A DNA stretch of 64,000 nt, from positions 1 through 64,000 of the forward strand of contig JANYKN010000104.1 of NCBI GenBank assembly GCA_025361565.1, given 5' to 3'. A program made the position numbers and the translations under genes. The notes under the pieces are model-generated. The model saw only the letters and a program-made list of their open reading frames with translations, made no database searches and was not told where the DNA came from. Position 1 is the stretch's first letter; every line of letters starts with the position of its first letter. This stretch comes from Bacteroidota bacterium. Its GTDB lineage: Bacteria > Bacteroidota > Bacteroidia > Bacteroidales > NBLH01. Below, one piece after another: positions 13,891-23,000 of the stretch.

Positions 13891-15088
13891 GAACTTTTTC
13901 TCCTTTTTTAATTTCTTTTGTCCCAATTGGAACAAACATAAGTCCCCATGCCTTGTCAAATCCATTGATATGTGCCGAACCATGATATTCAATTGTTATA
14001 GCTTCGCCTTCATCAGTAATATTGACAGGGAAAAATGCAAGGCGGTTATCATGTTTCCGCGACAAACTCTTAGCCAAAGTCAACGAAAGATTGACTGGTT
14101 TGTCATTGATGCCCATCCATTTATTTAACATGGGCTTTACCAACAATTCAAATTGTACAAAACTTGAAACCGGATTACCAGGAAGGCCGAAACAATATTT
14201 ATTTTCTCGTTTACCAAAAACAGTTGGTTTGCCAGGTTGTACTGCAATTTCCTGAAATAAAAGTTCAAAATGCAAATTTTGAAGAATTTCGGGAACCAAA
14301 TCAAAATCACCTTTTGACACACCACCGGTTAAAATAACCAGATCGTTTTCGAGATATGCTTTTTGAATAAAATCCATAGTCTCTTTTTCAGTGTCACCGG
14401 CAATTCCGTAATAATTTGCATCAATACCCATGTTTTTAAGCTGGGCTATCAATTGAGAGCTATTGCTGTTTCTGATTTGAGAAACGGAAGGAACAACATC
14501 TGGTTCAACAATTTCGCTTCCCGTTGGGATGATTGCTACTTTAGGTTTTTTTGTGACCAAAGCGTTGGTATAGCCTACCGATGCCATGGTGGCAATGTGT
14601 TGGGACTTAATAAATGTTCCTTTTAAGATAACAACATCTCCCTTTTTTATGTCTTCGGCCTGATAACAGATATTCAGCCTCCGTTTATCGATTGATTCAA
14701 TCTGACAAAGATTTATATCTGGAATCTCCCTTGTATATCTAATTTTACCGGAATCGGCTTCTATAACATCTTCGACCATGATAACACAATCGGCTCCCTT
14801 GGGAACCATGGCGCCTGTCATTATTTTGGAACATTGATCTTTCCCTACTACCTTTTGCGGAACCGTTCCTGCTTGAATAATTTCAACTACACAAAGTTCA
14901 TTTCTAATATCCTGATAACGACAGGCATATCCATCCATCGCTGATTTATCGAAGGGCGGCATATCCATATCTGATTTTACGTCTTCAGCTAAGACACGTC
15001 CCAAGGACTGTGTAAAATGCAAATGTTCATCGTCAAGTGCAACAATAGAACCAATTACAATATGATAAGCTTCTTCAAATCGGATCAT
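13874..15088 (-). CDS. moeA: Molybdopterin molybdenumtransferase (MoeA)
   Basis: Inserts molybdenum into adenylated molybdopterin. The 404-residue protein is full length and has the family layout: N-terminal LGRVLAEDVKSDMDMPPFDK and SAMDGYA, a TGAMVPKGADCVIMVED segment, GSEIVEP and the MoCF-binding domain with LTGGVSKGDFD, then PGKPTVFG and GLPGNPVSSF near residue 300, and a C-terminal beta domain with the R-K/R-x-G-like substrate loop less distinct. The start ATG at 15088 is 33 bases after the mobB-like stop. Its last 17 bases overlap the start of moaA. Together with modE-like and mobB-like genes upstream it forms the front of the cofactor operon. Confidence 0.94.
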   Translation of the reverse strand: MIRFEEAYHIVIGSIVALDDEHLHFTQSLGRVLAEDVKSDMDMPPFDKSAMDGYACRYQDIRNELCVVEIIQAGTVPQKVVGKDQCSKIMTGAMVPKGADCVIMVEDVIEADSGKIRYTREIPDINLCQIESIDKRRLNICYQAEDIKKGDVVILKGTFIKSQHIATMASVGYTNALVTKKPKVAIIPTGSEIVEPDVVPSVSQIRNSNSSQLIAQLKNMGIDANYYGIAGDTEKETMDFIQKAYLENDLVILTGGVSKGDFDLVPEILQNLHFELLFQEIAVQPGKPTVFGKRENKYCFGLPGNPVSSFVQFELLVKPMLNKWMGINDKPVNLSLTLAKSLSRKHDNRLAFFPVNITDEGEAITIEYHGSAHINGFDKAWGLMFVPIGTKEIKKGEKVHVRQI

Positions 15089-15121
15089 TTTACGTTCCCT
15101 TCTTTTTTACAAATCAATTGA

Positions 15122-15676
15122 TTAAACATTTTCTCTTATTATCCACTCTGAATTGACGATTTGCAATTGTTCGACTTCGAAATTATGTTCAGCCCCATTA
15201 GTATAAACAATTTTACTGGCAAATTTCTCAAGTTCTATCGCACTGGGCTTCATCGTTTGATTATTTTGATCTTTAATAAATAAATAAATATCGGGTTCCA
15301 CTATTTTCCTCAAACTGTTTGACTCACAAACTATAAAATCGGTATTTTTTATATTGGATAAAAAAAAGGAAAAAGCATCTGATAAATATTCACTTTTCGA
15401 TCTTAACAAAAAAGCCCTTTGGGCTCCTGCCCTGAGCATTTTTCCAGTATCTTCGATAGAATCGTAATTGGGCTCTTCCGTCAATAAATATTCAGAGAAT
15501 GATGTCTTTTTATCTTTACCATGGAAATAGCCATCACCTTCATATATTGTTTTAAATTTGAGGCCAATAATTGATTGCTGTTTTGAAAAATGTTCGATGA
15601 TTTTACAAACCATTGTTGTTTTGCCAACGTTCCTTTTAGCACCTCCAACAAGCAACAAGCCTTTTTGTCTTTTCAA
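15122..15676 (-). CDS. MobB-like P-loop protein (molybdenum cofactor)
   Basis: A 184-residue cytosolic protein with an N-terminal Walker A motif GGAKRNVGKTTM, as in MobB, the GTP-binding accessory protein of guanylylation of molybdopterin. Also seen is FLLRSKSEYLSDAF and DFIVCESNSLRKIVEPD, corresponding to the E-S/G-N region that in MobB-like proteins holds the conserved Glu. It lacks the length and C-terminal signatures to be certain, so it could be a related P-loop NTPase. The start codon is TTG at 15676, 1 base past the modE-like stop, so translation is probably coupled. Its location between modE and moeA supports a cofactor role. Confidence 0.7.
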   Translation of the reverse strand: MKRQKGLLLVGGAKRNVGKTTMVCKIIEHFSKQQSIIGLKFKTIYEGDGYFHGKDKKTSFSEYLLTEEPNYDSIEDTGKMLRAGAQRAFLLRSKSEYLSDAFSFFLSNIKNTDFIVCESNSLRKIVEPDIYLFIKDQNNQTMKPSAIELEKFASKIVYTNGAEHNFEVEQLQIVNSEWIIRENV

Positions 15677-15677
15677 A

Positions 15678-16073
15678 TTAATTTTCAGATAAGGTTTTGT
15701 GATTAATCCGATGAAAAAATTTCTTGGTCACTTTTTTTATTGACTCGTCAATATCGTCTTTCAATTCCTGATAGGCTTGCATTAAATTGGCTCCTTCTTC
15801 GGTTAAAAACGAATGTCCACCATCTTTGCCGCCTCTTTGCTTATCTACCAGTTTAAAACCAAGCATATTTTCTGATTTTCTTATAATACCCCAGGCTTTA
15901 CGATAGCTAACTTCAAGTTTTTCAGCAGCTTCTTTAAGTGAGCCTGAGTTTTTAATTTCCAACAGTAGACTAAAACAGCCTTCACCCATAATCCCCTCGT
16001 TACTTATGGTTTTTAGCCATAGCCTGTAATCAAGAAAAACATTATAATATTTGTCGCCTTTCGATCCTGCCAT
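15678..16073 (-). CDS. ModE-like molybdate-responsive winged-helix regulator
   Basis: A 131-residue protein equivalent to the N-terminal DNA-binding domain of ModE. It contains NSGSLKEAAEKLEVSYRKAW (helix-turn-helix with recognition helix) and RKSENMLGFKLVDKQRGGKD, then GGHSFLTEEGANLM, the wing and the dimer helix typical of the family. The C-terminal molybdate-binding (TOBE/Mop) domain is absent, so molybdate sensing would need another route. It is the first gene of the molybdenum-cofactor operon and lies just downstream of a perfect inverted repeat (16095-16116), placed for autoregulation. Confidence 0.85.
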   Translation of the reverse strand: MAGSKGDKYYNVFLDYRLWLKTISNEGIMGEGCFSLLLEIKNSGSLKEAAEKLEVSYRKAWGIIRKSENMLGFKLVDKQRGGKDGGHSFLTEEGANLMQAYQELKDDIDESIKKVTKKFFHRINHKTLSEN

Positions 16074-16093
16074 TTTGTGTATTATATTTTATT

Positions 16094-16117
16094 CGATATG
16101 TTCAATCAAACATATCT
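16094..16117. promoter_or_regulatory. Perfect inverted repeat, candidate ModE-like operator
   Basis: GATATGTT (16095-16102), spacer CAATCA, AACATATC (16109-16116) is an exact 8-bp dyad with a 6-base spacer, ending 2 bases from the -7 box of the modE-like gene. A dimeric winged-helix protein of the ModE type would occupy such a site. Its position, between promoter and start codon and 21 bases upstream of the ATG, fits autorepression of the cofactor operon. Confidence 0.6.
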
Positions 16118-16118
16118 G

Positions 16119-16148
16119 CAAAAGTAAAAAATACCAATTGAATAGCAA
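16119..16148 (-). promoter_or_regulatory. Promoter of the molybdenum-cofactor operon
   Basis: Read on the minus strand: TTG (16146-16148), 19 bases, then TACTTTTG (16119-16126), matching the -33/-7 pattern of Bacteroidota. Transcription would start near 16112, inside the inverted repeat. Confidence 0.65.
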
Positions 16149-16434
16149 TAAAGAATTTGACTTTCCAGCACTTGGTATATAAGAAATTAAAAATTGGAAC
16201 TTCGTATAGCCTGCCTAGGTTTATTTTCAGAGACAGCAGAGGTTTCTGAGTATTGTACAGCTATTGAACTTAGCAAAAACATTACATTTCAAAGTGAATG
16301 TGGAAATAAAGCTGAAAACAAGTTCATCTGTAAAAAATTGTAGATATTGTCTACTAATCTTACTAACAAACAACATATTAAGTACTGATAATAGACGCCT
16401 TTATTATTAGAACTATCGAAACTTAGATTTGCAT
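16149..16434. other. Intergenic region, nothing convincing
   Basis: A 49-codon plus-strand frame opening with TTG (16194-16343) has protein-like composition but no ATG and a stop 6 bases upstream, so I do not call it. The last stretch is the 3' flank of the phosphatase at 16435. Confidence 0.3.
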
Positions 16435-19400
16435 TTATACTTTTAGCCCAACTACCAAAATATCATCCACCTGATTGAGGGAACCTCTCCATGCATCTAA
16501 AATTTCACCAAGCAACTCACATTGCTCATTCATAGGATGATGGTGTATTTCTGTTAATAGTGCTCTGAAATTTTTGCCGAAAAATTTTCTTCCTGTCAAA
16601 CCTCCAAATTGATCCATAAATCCATCCGAAAACAAATAGAGAACATCGCCTTTTATAATTTTTATGTTATTGTTTGTGAATGGTTTATCTCTAAAGGCAT
16701 GCAAACTTACCGGCATTTTGTCTCCTTTGTATTCTAAAAGTTCTCCTTTCCTGATTAGATACATGGAATTGTATGCTCCCGCATACTGAATTTCCATTTC
16801 CGAAAAATCAAAGATAACCATGGCAAGATCCATTCCCTCCAACATTTCAGTGCTATCTTTGTCCTGATTTAATGAATGAATAACTCTTTCTCTCAACATA
16901 TCCAAAATTAAACCTGCCTTAAGCATTTTCATTTTACTGGTTATTTCGTTAAGGAAAGTAACTCCAATCAAACTTAAAAAAGCACCGGGAACTCCATGAC
17001 CCGTACAATCGGCCACTGCAACCAACAATTTTCCTTCAATTTTGCTAACCCAGTAAAAGTCACCACTTACAATATCTCTTGGTCTATTAAAAATAAAGTA
17101 GCTATCTAATGATTCCTTAAGTACTTCTGTTGGAGGCAGAAAGGCTGTTTGAATATGGCTTGCATAATTTAAGCTTTTAGTAATTTCGCGGTTCTTGCTC
17201 TCAATCTGCTCTTTTTGTTTAACGATTTCAATTGTTCTTTCTTCAACTTTCGCTTCAAGTAATTTATTATCCCTTTGAAGTATTTGCGCTCTTTTCTTTT
17301 GTAGTAAAATGATAAAAATTGCAACAAGTAAAATAACAGCCACTATTGATGAAATAACAAACCAGGTTTTTTTCCAAACGGGATACTTAACAACTATTTT
17401 ATACTCTTGCGAACTACAAATTTCTCCAACTACATTTTTGGCTCTCACCTGAACTGTATATTTTCCTGGTTGTACATAAAAAATAAACTCCTGATTTTGG
17501 TTCCATTCAGACCAGTCGTTCATTACCCCATTTATCAAGTATTGGTATTTAGTTCCTGTAGATTTTAAATAATAGGGGGCACTTATTTTAAATGTTAATG
17601 CGTTTATTTCCGAAGCAATTTCTATATTCTCTAAGTCAACCAATTTGCCCTTATTGTTTTTTATTCTTTGAATAAAAACTTTAAAATCTTCATCATTTGT
17701 TCTTAAATTATTATTTGCCAGAATTTTATACAAGCCTTTTTTACCATCAATAATCCACAAATTCTTACTTTCATCAACATAAATATTTTGTATATTTTCA
17801 AATAAACCAAGTAATGAAATTTGGAATTTACCTGATATCGCTCCGTTTGATCGCTCCGTAATGCTTCCTGGTTTATATTGACTTGAAATACAAATCCATT
17901 CTTTTTCATTTTGAAGCCAAGTAATATTCTGCTGTGAAGCAATATATTTTAAATATGGCAATCCATAATTAGTTAACTGATTATCTACCTCAATTCTATT
18001 GGTATTTGAATTGAACCAATAATTCTGAGTGGCACTTATAAAGAAAATGCGATTATCAATTTGAACGATTGAGAATTTTTCGGGAAATTCATTCCCAAAA
18101 TCATAAACTTTGGTTGAAATGGCAGTCATGTTTTTACCTAACTCAAAACAGAAAACCTTAACATCATTTCCTACCCAAAGATTCCGGCTATCGTCTTCGG
18201 CAATTGTATAAATTGGTTCATTAAATCCATTTGGTTGCACTTTGGAATATTCAACCCATTTATTATTTTCTCTTTTAATTGCTGTTATTCCTTTATCAGT
18301 TCCAATATAAATAACTCCAATAGATTTTGACGGCAGAATACAATTGATATAATCTTTTTTAAGGATAATTTTGGAGGTTTTGTCTTTTATTTCATATAAT
18401 CCATTATTAGACGCAACCAAAAGCACATCCTTATATTTAATTAACTGTTTGCACTTTCCATCAATATTCTTTATCTTTTTAAAAACGTAATCAATTGAAA
18501 ATATTTTTTCTTCATCCTTTTCGGTTTTTTGCTTTTCTTTTCTTCGTTCCTTCCATCTCTCAAAAACACTTTTCTTTTCTTTTGGTTTTGCAACTTCTTT
18601 TAACTTAATTATAGAATCCTGATAAAATACACCCTGATTGGTTGCAATATATGTTTTTCTGTTAAATACAATAACATCAATTATATTACCTTCAACACCT
18701 GGATAATTATTAAAATCTTTTATTGGCAAATTATAATTCACCCTGCTCACACCATAACCATGCGAAAGCCAAAGACCTCCCTGTGAGTCTTTGCCTACAG
18801 AATATATCTCGTTATCGGGCAGTCCGTTTTTAATATCTACGATATTTACAATCTTGCCACTTTTTTTATTCAGGATAATGCAGCCCCCTGATATTGTTGA
18901 GATCGCAAAATTATCATCGGTCAAATCTATGCCATCGGTAAGAATACTTTCGAAAATATATTTTTTTGCCGGTGTCGTAAACTCAGCAATTATATTTCCA
19001 TCGAAAGTAAAAAGATTGTTACCTAAAATACCCACAATTACTTTTTTCTTAGAAACAGGAACACTGAAAGCAATTTGCTTTTGCGAAAAGAATTGGCTTT
19101 TAGGTATAAATATTTTTTTACCATCAGAATTGACTTTGCAAAGGCCTTTGTTCTGAATGTTAATATAAATATCGTTTTCAATTTGAATTATCCCATTTTG
19201 AACATTATCAGCAGTAGCCGGCCATGATTTATCGAATTTTAAATCATTGCGTTTATGCCTTACCAAAGTTTCATTTCCATAAAAATAGATATCCGAATCT
19301 GTGATTTTAATGTCAGAGATCTCTCCCCGAACTCCAGTTTTATTTGATAACAAATGATATTCATAAACACCCATGTGGTTTCTTTGTATATAACCATATT

Positions 19401-19776
19401 GATTTTCACAACCAACTAAAATCAGATTTTGATTTTCCATCGGTTTCAACACTTTTGGAACGGAAGGAAGCTTAACCTGCTCCCAATCACTCCCATTAAA
19501 TATAATAATACCTTGCTTGTGAGCCAAAATCATCGCGCCACCATTGTCCTGGGCAATGGCCCAAATTTGTATATCTGTCTGTCCAAATTGATAATGGCTC
19601 ATAAATGGACTCCCATAATCAGCTGGCATCACCGTCATGGACTGCTTGGGGGATGTTTTATTTTTGCCGGTTATGAAAGTTTGTAATGGTTGTTTTGTTC
19701 TGTTATAATTGAAGCTGTGGGACACATAAAGTGTTGAAATAAAAAGGAAAGTGAATATAACGATTAACTGTCTCAA
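16435..19776 (-). CDS. Giant sensor: two-component-type propeller + Y_Y_Y domain + SpoIIE phosphatase (copy 1)
   Basis: A 1113-residue membrane sensor. After a signal segment (residues about 3-22), a long periplasmic part carries propeller repeats of the kind found in hybrid two-component sensors (IGTDKGITAIKRE, GLPDNEIYSVGKDSQGGLWL, ILPSKSIGVIYIG, AEDDSRNLWVGND). Then comes a Y_Y_Y immunoglobulin-like domain (KYQYLINGVMNDWSEWNQNQ), one membrane helix (about 805-827), a coiled coil and SLNYASHIQTAFLPP, and a PP2C domain (about 870-1113) with ADCTGHGVPGAF and LFSDGFMDQFGG. So a ligand outside controls a Ser/Thr phosphatase inside, in place of a histidine kinase. Start codon is TTG at 19776, confirmed by alignment with the GTG start of its neighbour. 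Confidence 0.85.
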   Translation of the reverse strand: MRQLIVIFTFLFISTLYVSHSFNYNRTKQPLQTFITGKNKTSPKQSMTVMPADYGSPFMSHYQFGQTDIQIWAIAQDNGGAMILAHKQGIIIFNGSDWEQVKLPSVPKVLKPMENQNLILVGCENQYGYIQRNHMGVYEYHLLSNKTGVRGEISDIKITDSDIYFYGNETLVRHKRNDLKFDKSWPATADNVQNGIIQIENDIYINIQNKGLCKVNSDGKKIFIPKSQFFSQKQIAFSVPVSKKKVIVGILGNNLFTFDGNIIAEFTTPAKKYIFESILTDGIDLTDDNFAISTISGGCIILNKKSGKIVNIVDIKNGLPDNEIYSVGKDSQGGLWLSHGYGVSRVNYNLPIKDFNNYPGVEGNIIDVIVFNRKTYIATNQGVFYQDSIIKLKEVAKPKEKKSVFERWKERRKEKQKTEKDEEKIFSIDYVFKKIKNIDGKCKQLIKYKDVLLVASNNGLYEIKDKTSKIILKKDYINCILPSKSIGVIYIGTDKGITAIKRENNKWVEYSKVQPNGFNEPIYTIAEDDSRNLWVGNDVKVFCFELGKNMTAISTKVYDFGNEFPEKFSIVQIDNRIFFISATQNYWFNSNTNRIEVDNQLTNYGLPYLKYIASQQNITWLQNEKEWICISSQYKPGSITERSNGAISGKFQISLLGLFENIQNIYVDESKNLWIIDGKKGLYKILANNNLRTNDEDFKVFIQRIKNNKGKLVDLENIEIASEINALTFKISAPYYLKSTGTKYQYLINGVMNDWSEWNQNQEFIFYVQPGKYTVQVRAKNVVGEICSSQEYKIVVKYPVWKKTWFVISSIVAVILLVAIFIILLQKKRAQILQRDNKLLEAKVEERTIEIVKQKEQIESKNREITKSLNYASHIQTAFLPPTEVLKESLDSYFIFNRPRDIVSGDFYWVSKIEGKLLVAVADCTGHGVPGAFLSLIGVTFLNEITSKMKMLKAGLILDMLRERVIHSLNQDKDSTEMLEGMDLAMVIFDFSEMEIQYAGAYNSMYLIRKGELLEYKGDKMPVSLHAFRDKPFTNNNIKIIKGDVLYLFSDGFMDQFGGLTGRKFFGKNFRALLTEIHHHPMNEQCELLGEILDAWRGSLNQVDDILVVGLKV

Positions 19777-20031
19777 GTATGTATGGTTTTAAATGATGTA
19801 ATGTGAATTTAGTTCAAATATTCAAATTCTTTCTTCTAAAATGAAAAACAGAACAGTATTAATGCTGAGCATTTTATATTTATAAATTGCTTACCAAACC
19901 GTTAAAGTAAATGAATTATACCAATTGAATATGAATTTTGAATATTGTTCCAGACTGGCGGCTATCCCGTTATAAAATATCATAAATCTCAAATATTGAA
20001 CAATTGTAGAGAAATGTTCCAACCAGATAAA
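19777..20031 (-). promoter_or_regulatory. Upstream region of copy 1, shared with copy 2
   Basis: The stretch around 19873-19913 (TATTTATAAATTGCTTACCA, AACCGTTAAAGTA) resembles 23693-23733 (TATTTACAAATTGTTTACCA, AACTACAAAAGTA), at a similar distance (about 100 bases) from each start. TACTTTAA or TACTTTTG on the minus strand would be the -7 box. The shared sequence suggests the promoter was duplicated with the gene. Confidence 0.5.
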
Positions 20032-23000
20032 CTAAATTTTAAGGCCAACAATTAGAATATCATCAATTTGCTCATGCTCTCCTTTCCAAGCTTCCAGAAT
20101 ATCACCGAGTAGTTCACTTTGCTCCTGTAAAGGATTATGAGATATTTCGGTTAATAGCGCTTTGAAATTCCGACTTAAAAATTTCCGTCCATACTGGCCT
20201 CCAAATTGATCGGTAAATCCATCAGAGAATAAATAAATAACATCTCCTTTCTTAATCTCAATATCATGATTAGTAAAGGGCTTATCGCGATATGCATGTA
20301 ATCCTATAGGCATTCTGTCTCCTTTAAACTCAGAAAGGAAACCATTTCTAACTACATATAACGAATTATTTGCTCCTGCAAACTGCAGTTCCATTTTATC
20401 AAAATCAATAACTGCCAATGAAAGATCGATACCATCTAACCTTTTTTTATTATATCCTCCTTGGTTTAAGGATTTAATTACTCTTTCTCTTAACAATTCC
20501 AATATTAAATTGGCACGAAGCATCTGCAATTTATTTGTTATTTCGTTAAGGAAAGTAACGCCAAGCAGACTCAAAAAGGCACCAGGAACCCCATGCCCTG
20601 TACAATCCGCGGCAGTTACCACTAATTGTCCATTACGACGGTTTATCCAATAAAAATCGCCACTTACTATATCTTTTGGCTTATTGAAAACAAAAAAATC
20701 AGCCAACGTTTCATTTAATATTTCAATTGGAGGAAGAATAGCCGTCTGTATTTGGCTTGCGTAATTTAAGCTATCTGTTATTTCACGGTTTTTAAATTCA
20801 ATTTGTTCTTTTTGCCTAACAATTTCAATTGTTCTTTTTTCAACTATAGCTTCAAGCCTTTTTTTATCTCTTTGCAACTTTCTTTCACGTTTCTTTTGTA
20901 TTAGAAACCCAATAAATGCAAAGAACATGATGGTAATAGCAGTAACTAAAATAATAAACCAAATATTCATCCAAATTGGCGAACTAACTGCAATTCGATA
21001 CTCTTTAGAACTGCTGGTTTCGCCAAGAATGTTTTTAGCCCTTACCTGAACTGTATAATTTCCAGATTTCAATAAAAAAGGAAATTCCTGGTTTGGATTC
21101 CATTCAGACCAACCATTCATTACTCCTTTTATTAAATACTGATAAGTGGTACCTGATGGCTTTAAATAATAAGGAGCACCAATTGTAAACGTCAATGAAG
21201 TTATTTCTGAAGCTATTTCTATATTGTCTAATGGAACTGAAACTCCATAATCATTTTTAATCTGTTGCACAAAAACTCTAAATTCTTCATGATATTTCTC
21301 AGATTCATTATTTGATAAAATTTTATATAATTTTTTACCATCAACAACCCACAAATTATTTTTTTCATCTGCATAAATATTTTGAATGTTTTCAAATAAA
21401 TTGAGCAATGAAATTTGAAATTTGCTTGGTTTGTACTTGGTTGAAATACATACCCACCCTTTCTCATTTTGCAGCCAGGTTATATTATGTTGAGATACAA
21501 TGTATCTTAAATATGGTAATCTGTTAGTAATAAGCTGATTGTTTATTTCAATTTTATTCGTAGTTGCATTATATCTGTAAATTTGACTGGAACTCAAAAA
21601 GAAAATACTATTATCGATTTGCCTGATTGAGAATTTTTCAGGGTATTCACTTCCAAAATCATGGGCTTCATACGATATGGTTTTCAAGCCTTTACCTATC
21701 ACAAAATAAAAGACATTATTGTCATTACCTATCCACAGATTTTGATTTTCATCTTCAGCAATGGTATAAACAGCATCATTAAATCCTTTGGGCTGAATTT
21801 CAGGATATTCTACCCAATTGTTTTTCTCCCTTTTAATTGCAGTAATTCCTCTATCGGTTCCAACATAAAATATTCCTGCCGATTTTGAGGGAAGGATATA
21901 ATTAATATAATTTTTTTTAAGAATAATCCTGGAGCTTTTGTCTTTTATTTCGTACAAACCATTGTTGGAAGAAACCAAAAGCATATCGTCATACTTACAA
22001 AACTGTTTACATTTTCCATTAATATTTTTAATTTTTCTAAAAATATAATTCACCGACCATACTTTAGTTTTAACAATTGGTTTCTCAGTCTTTTTATTAT
22101 TGACCGGATTCTTGCTTTTGTCAGTTTTCTCAAGTAAAGTTTCTTTTATTGGTAATTCCTTTTTAACTGGTACTTCTACAATTTCCTTTACTGTTTCATT
22201 GTTATCAGGAACTTTGTCCAATTTCTTCTTTTTCTTCTCCTCTCTACGTTCTTTCCATTTTTGGAAAATGCTTTTTTTTGTGCTATTATCAGGCTTTACT
22301 TCATTATTTTGTAATTTTTCATCTTCTTTCTTAATTTCTGTGTCTATAAAATTTGCTTTGTTAATTTCAAGTTCCGGATTCTTATTATATGAACTTTTCT
22401 TTTCTTTTACTTTTTCAATTTCTTTTATTTCAATAATTGAATCCTGATAATAAACTCCCTGGTTAGTAGCAATATAAGTTTTATTCTTAAGTACAACTAC
22501 ATCAATAATATTACCTTCAATACCAGGATAATTGTTAAAATCTTTTACCGGCAAATTGTAGTTCACACTAGTTATTCCAAATCCATGAGAAAGCCAAAGT
22601 GCTCCATTTGAATCTTTCCCAATTGCATAAATCTCATTATCAGGCAATCCACTCTTTATATCTAAAATATTAATTATATCTCCACTTTTTTTATTCAGAA
22701 TAATTGCTCCTCCTGTAATAGTCGATATCGCAAAAATATCATCAGACAAATCAATACCATTTGTAAGTTGACTATCTGAAATATACTTCTGTGCAGAAGT
22801 TGTAAACTCTCCAATTATATTTCCATCAAATGTGTATAAGTCGTTTCCAAAATTACCTACAATTACTTTTCTTTTGGAAAGAGGAACACTAAATGTGATT
22901 TGTTTTTGGGAAATAGCGTAGGTTTTTGGAATAAATTGTTTAATTCCATCTGGTTTAAACTTATAAAGCCCCTTGTTTTTAATACTGATGTAAATATCAT

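Noticed and set aside
13891-13992. Longer MoaA N-terminus (34 more residues)
   Set aside because: The extra residues are the out-of-frame tail of moeA; the family's N-terminus starts at MFDKYNRRINYLRISVTDRC (ATG 13890).
16194-16343. 49-codon plus-strand frame with protein-like composition
   Set aside because: No ATG, TTG only, with a stop 6 bases upstream; no homology recognised. It could be a remnant, but cannot be supported.
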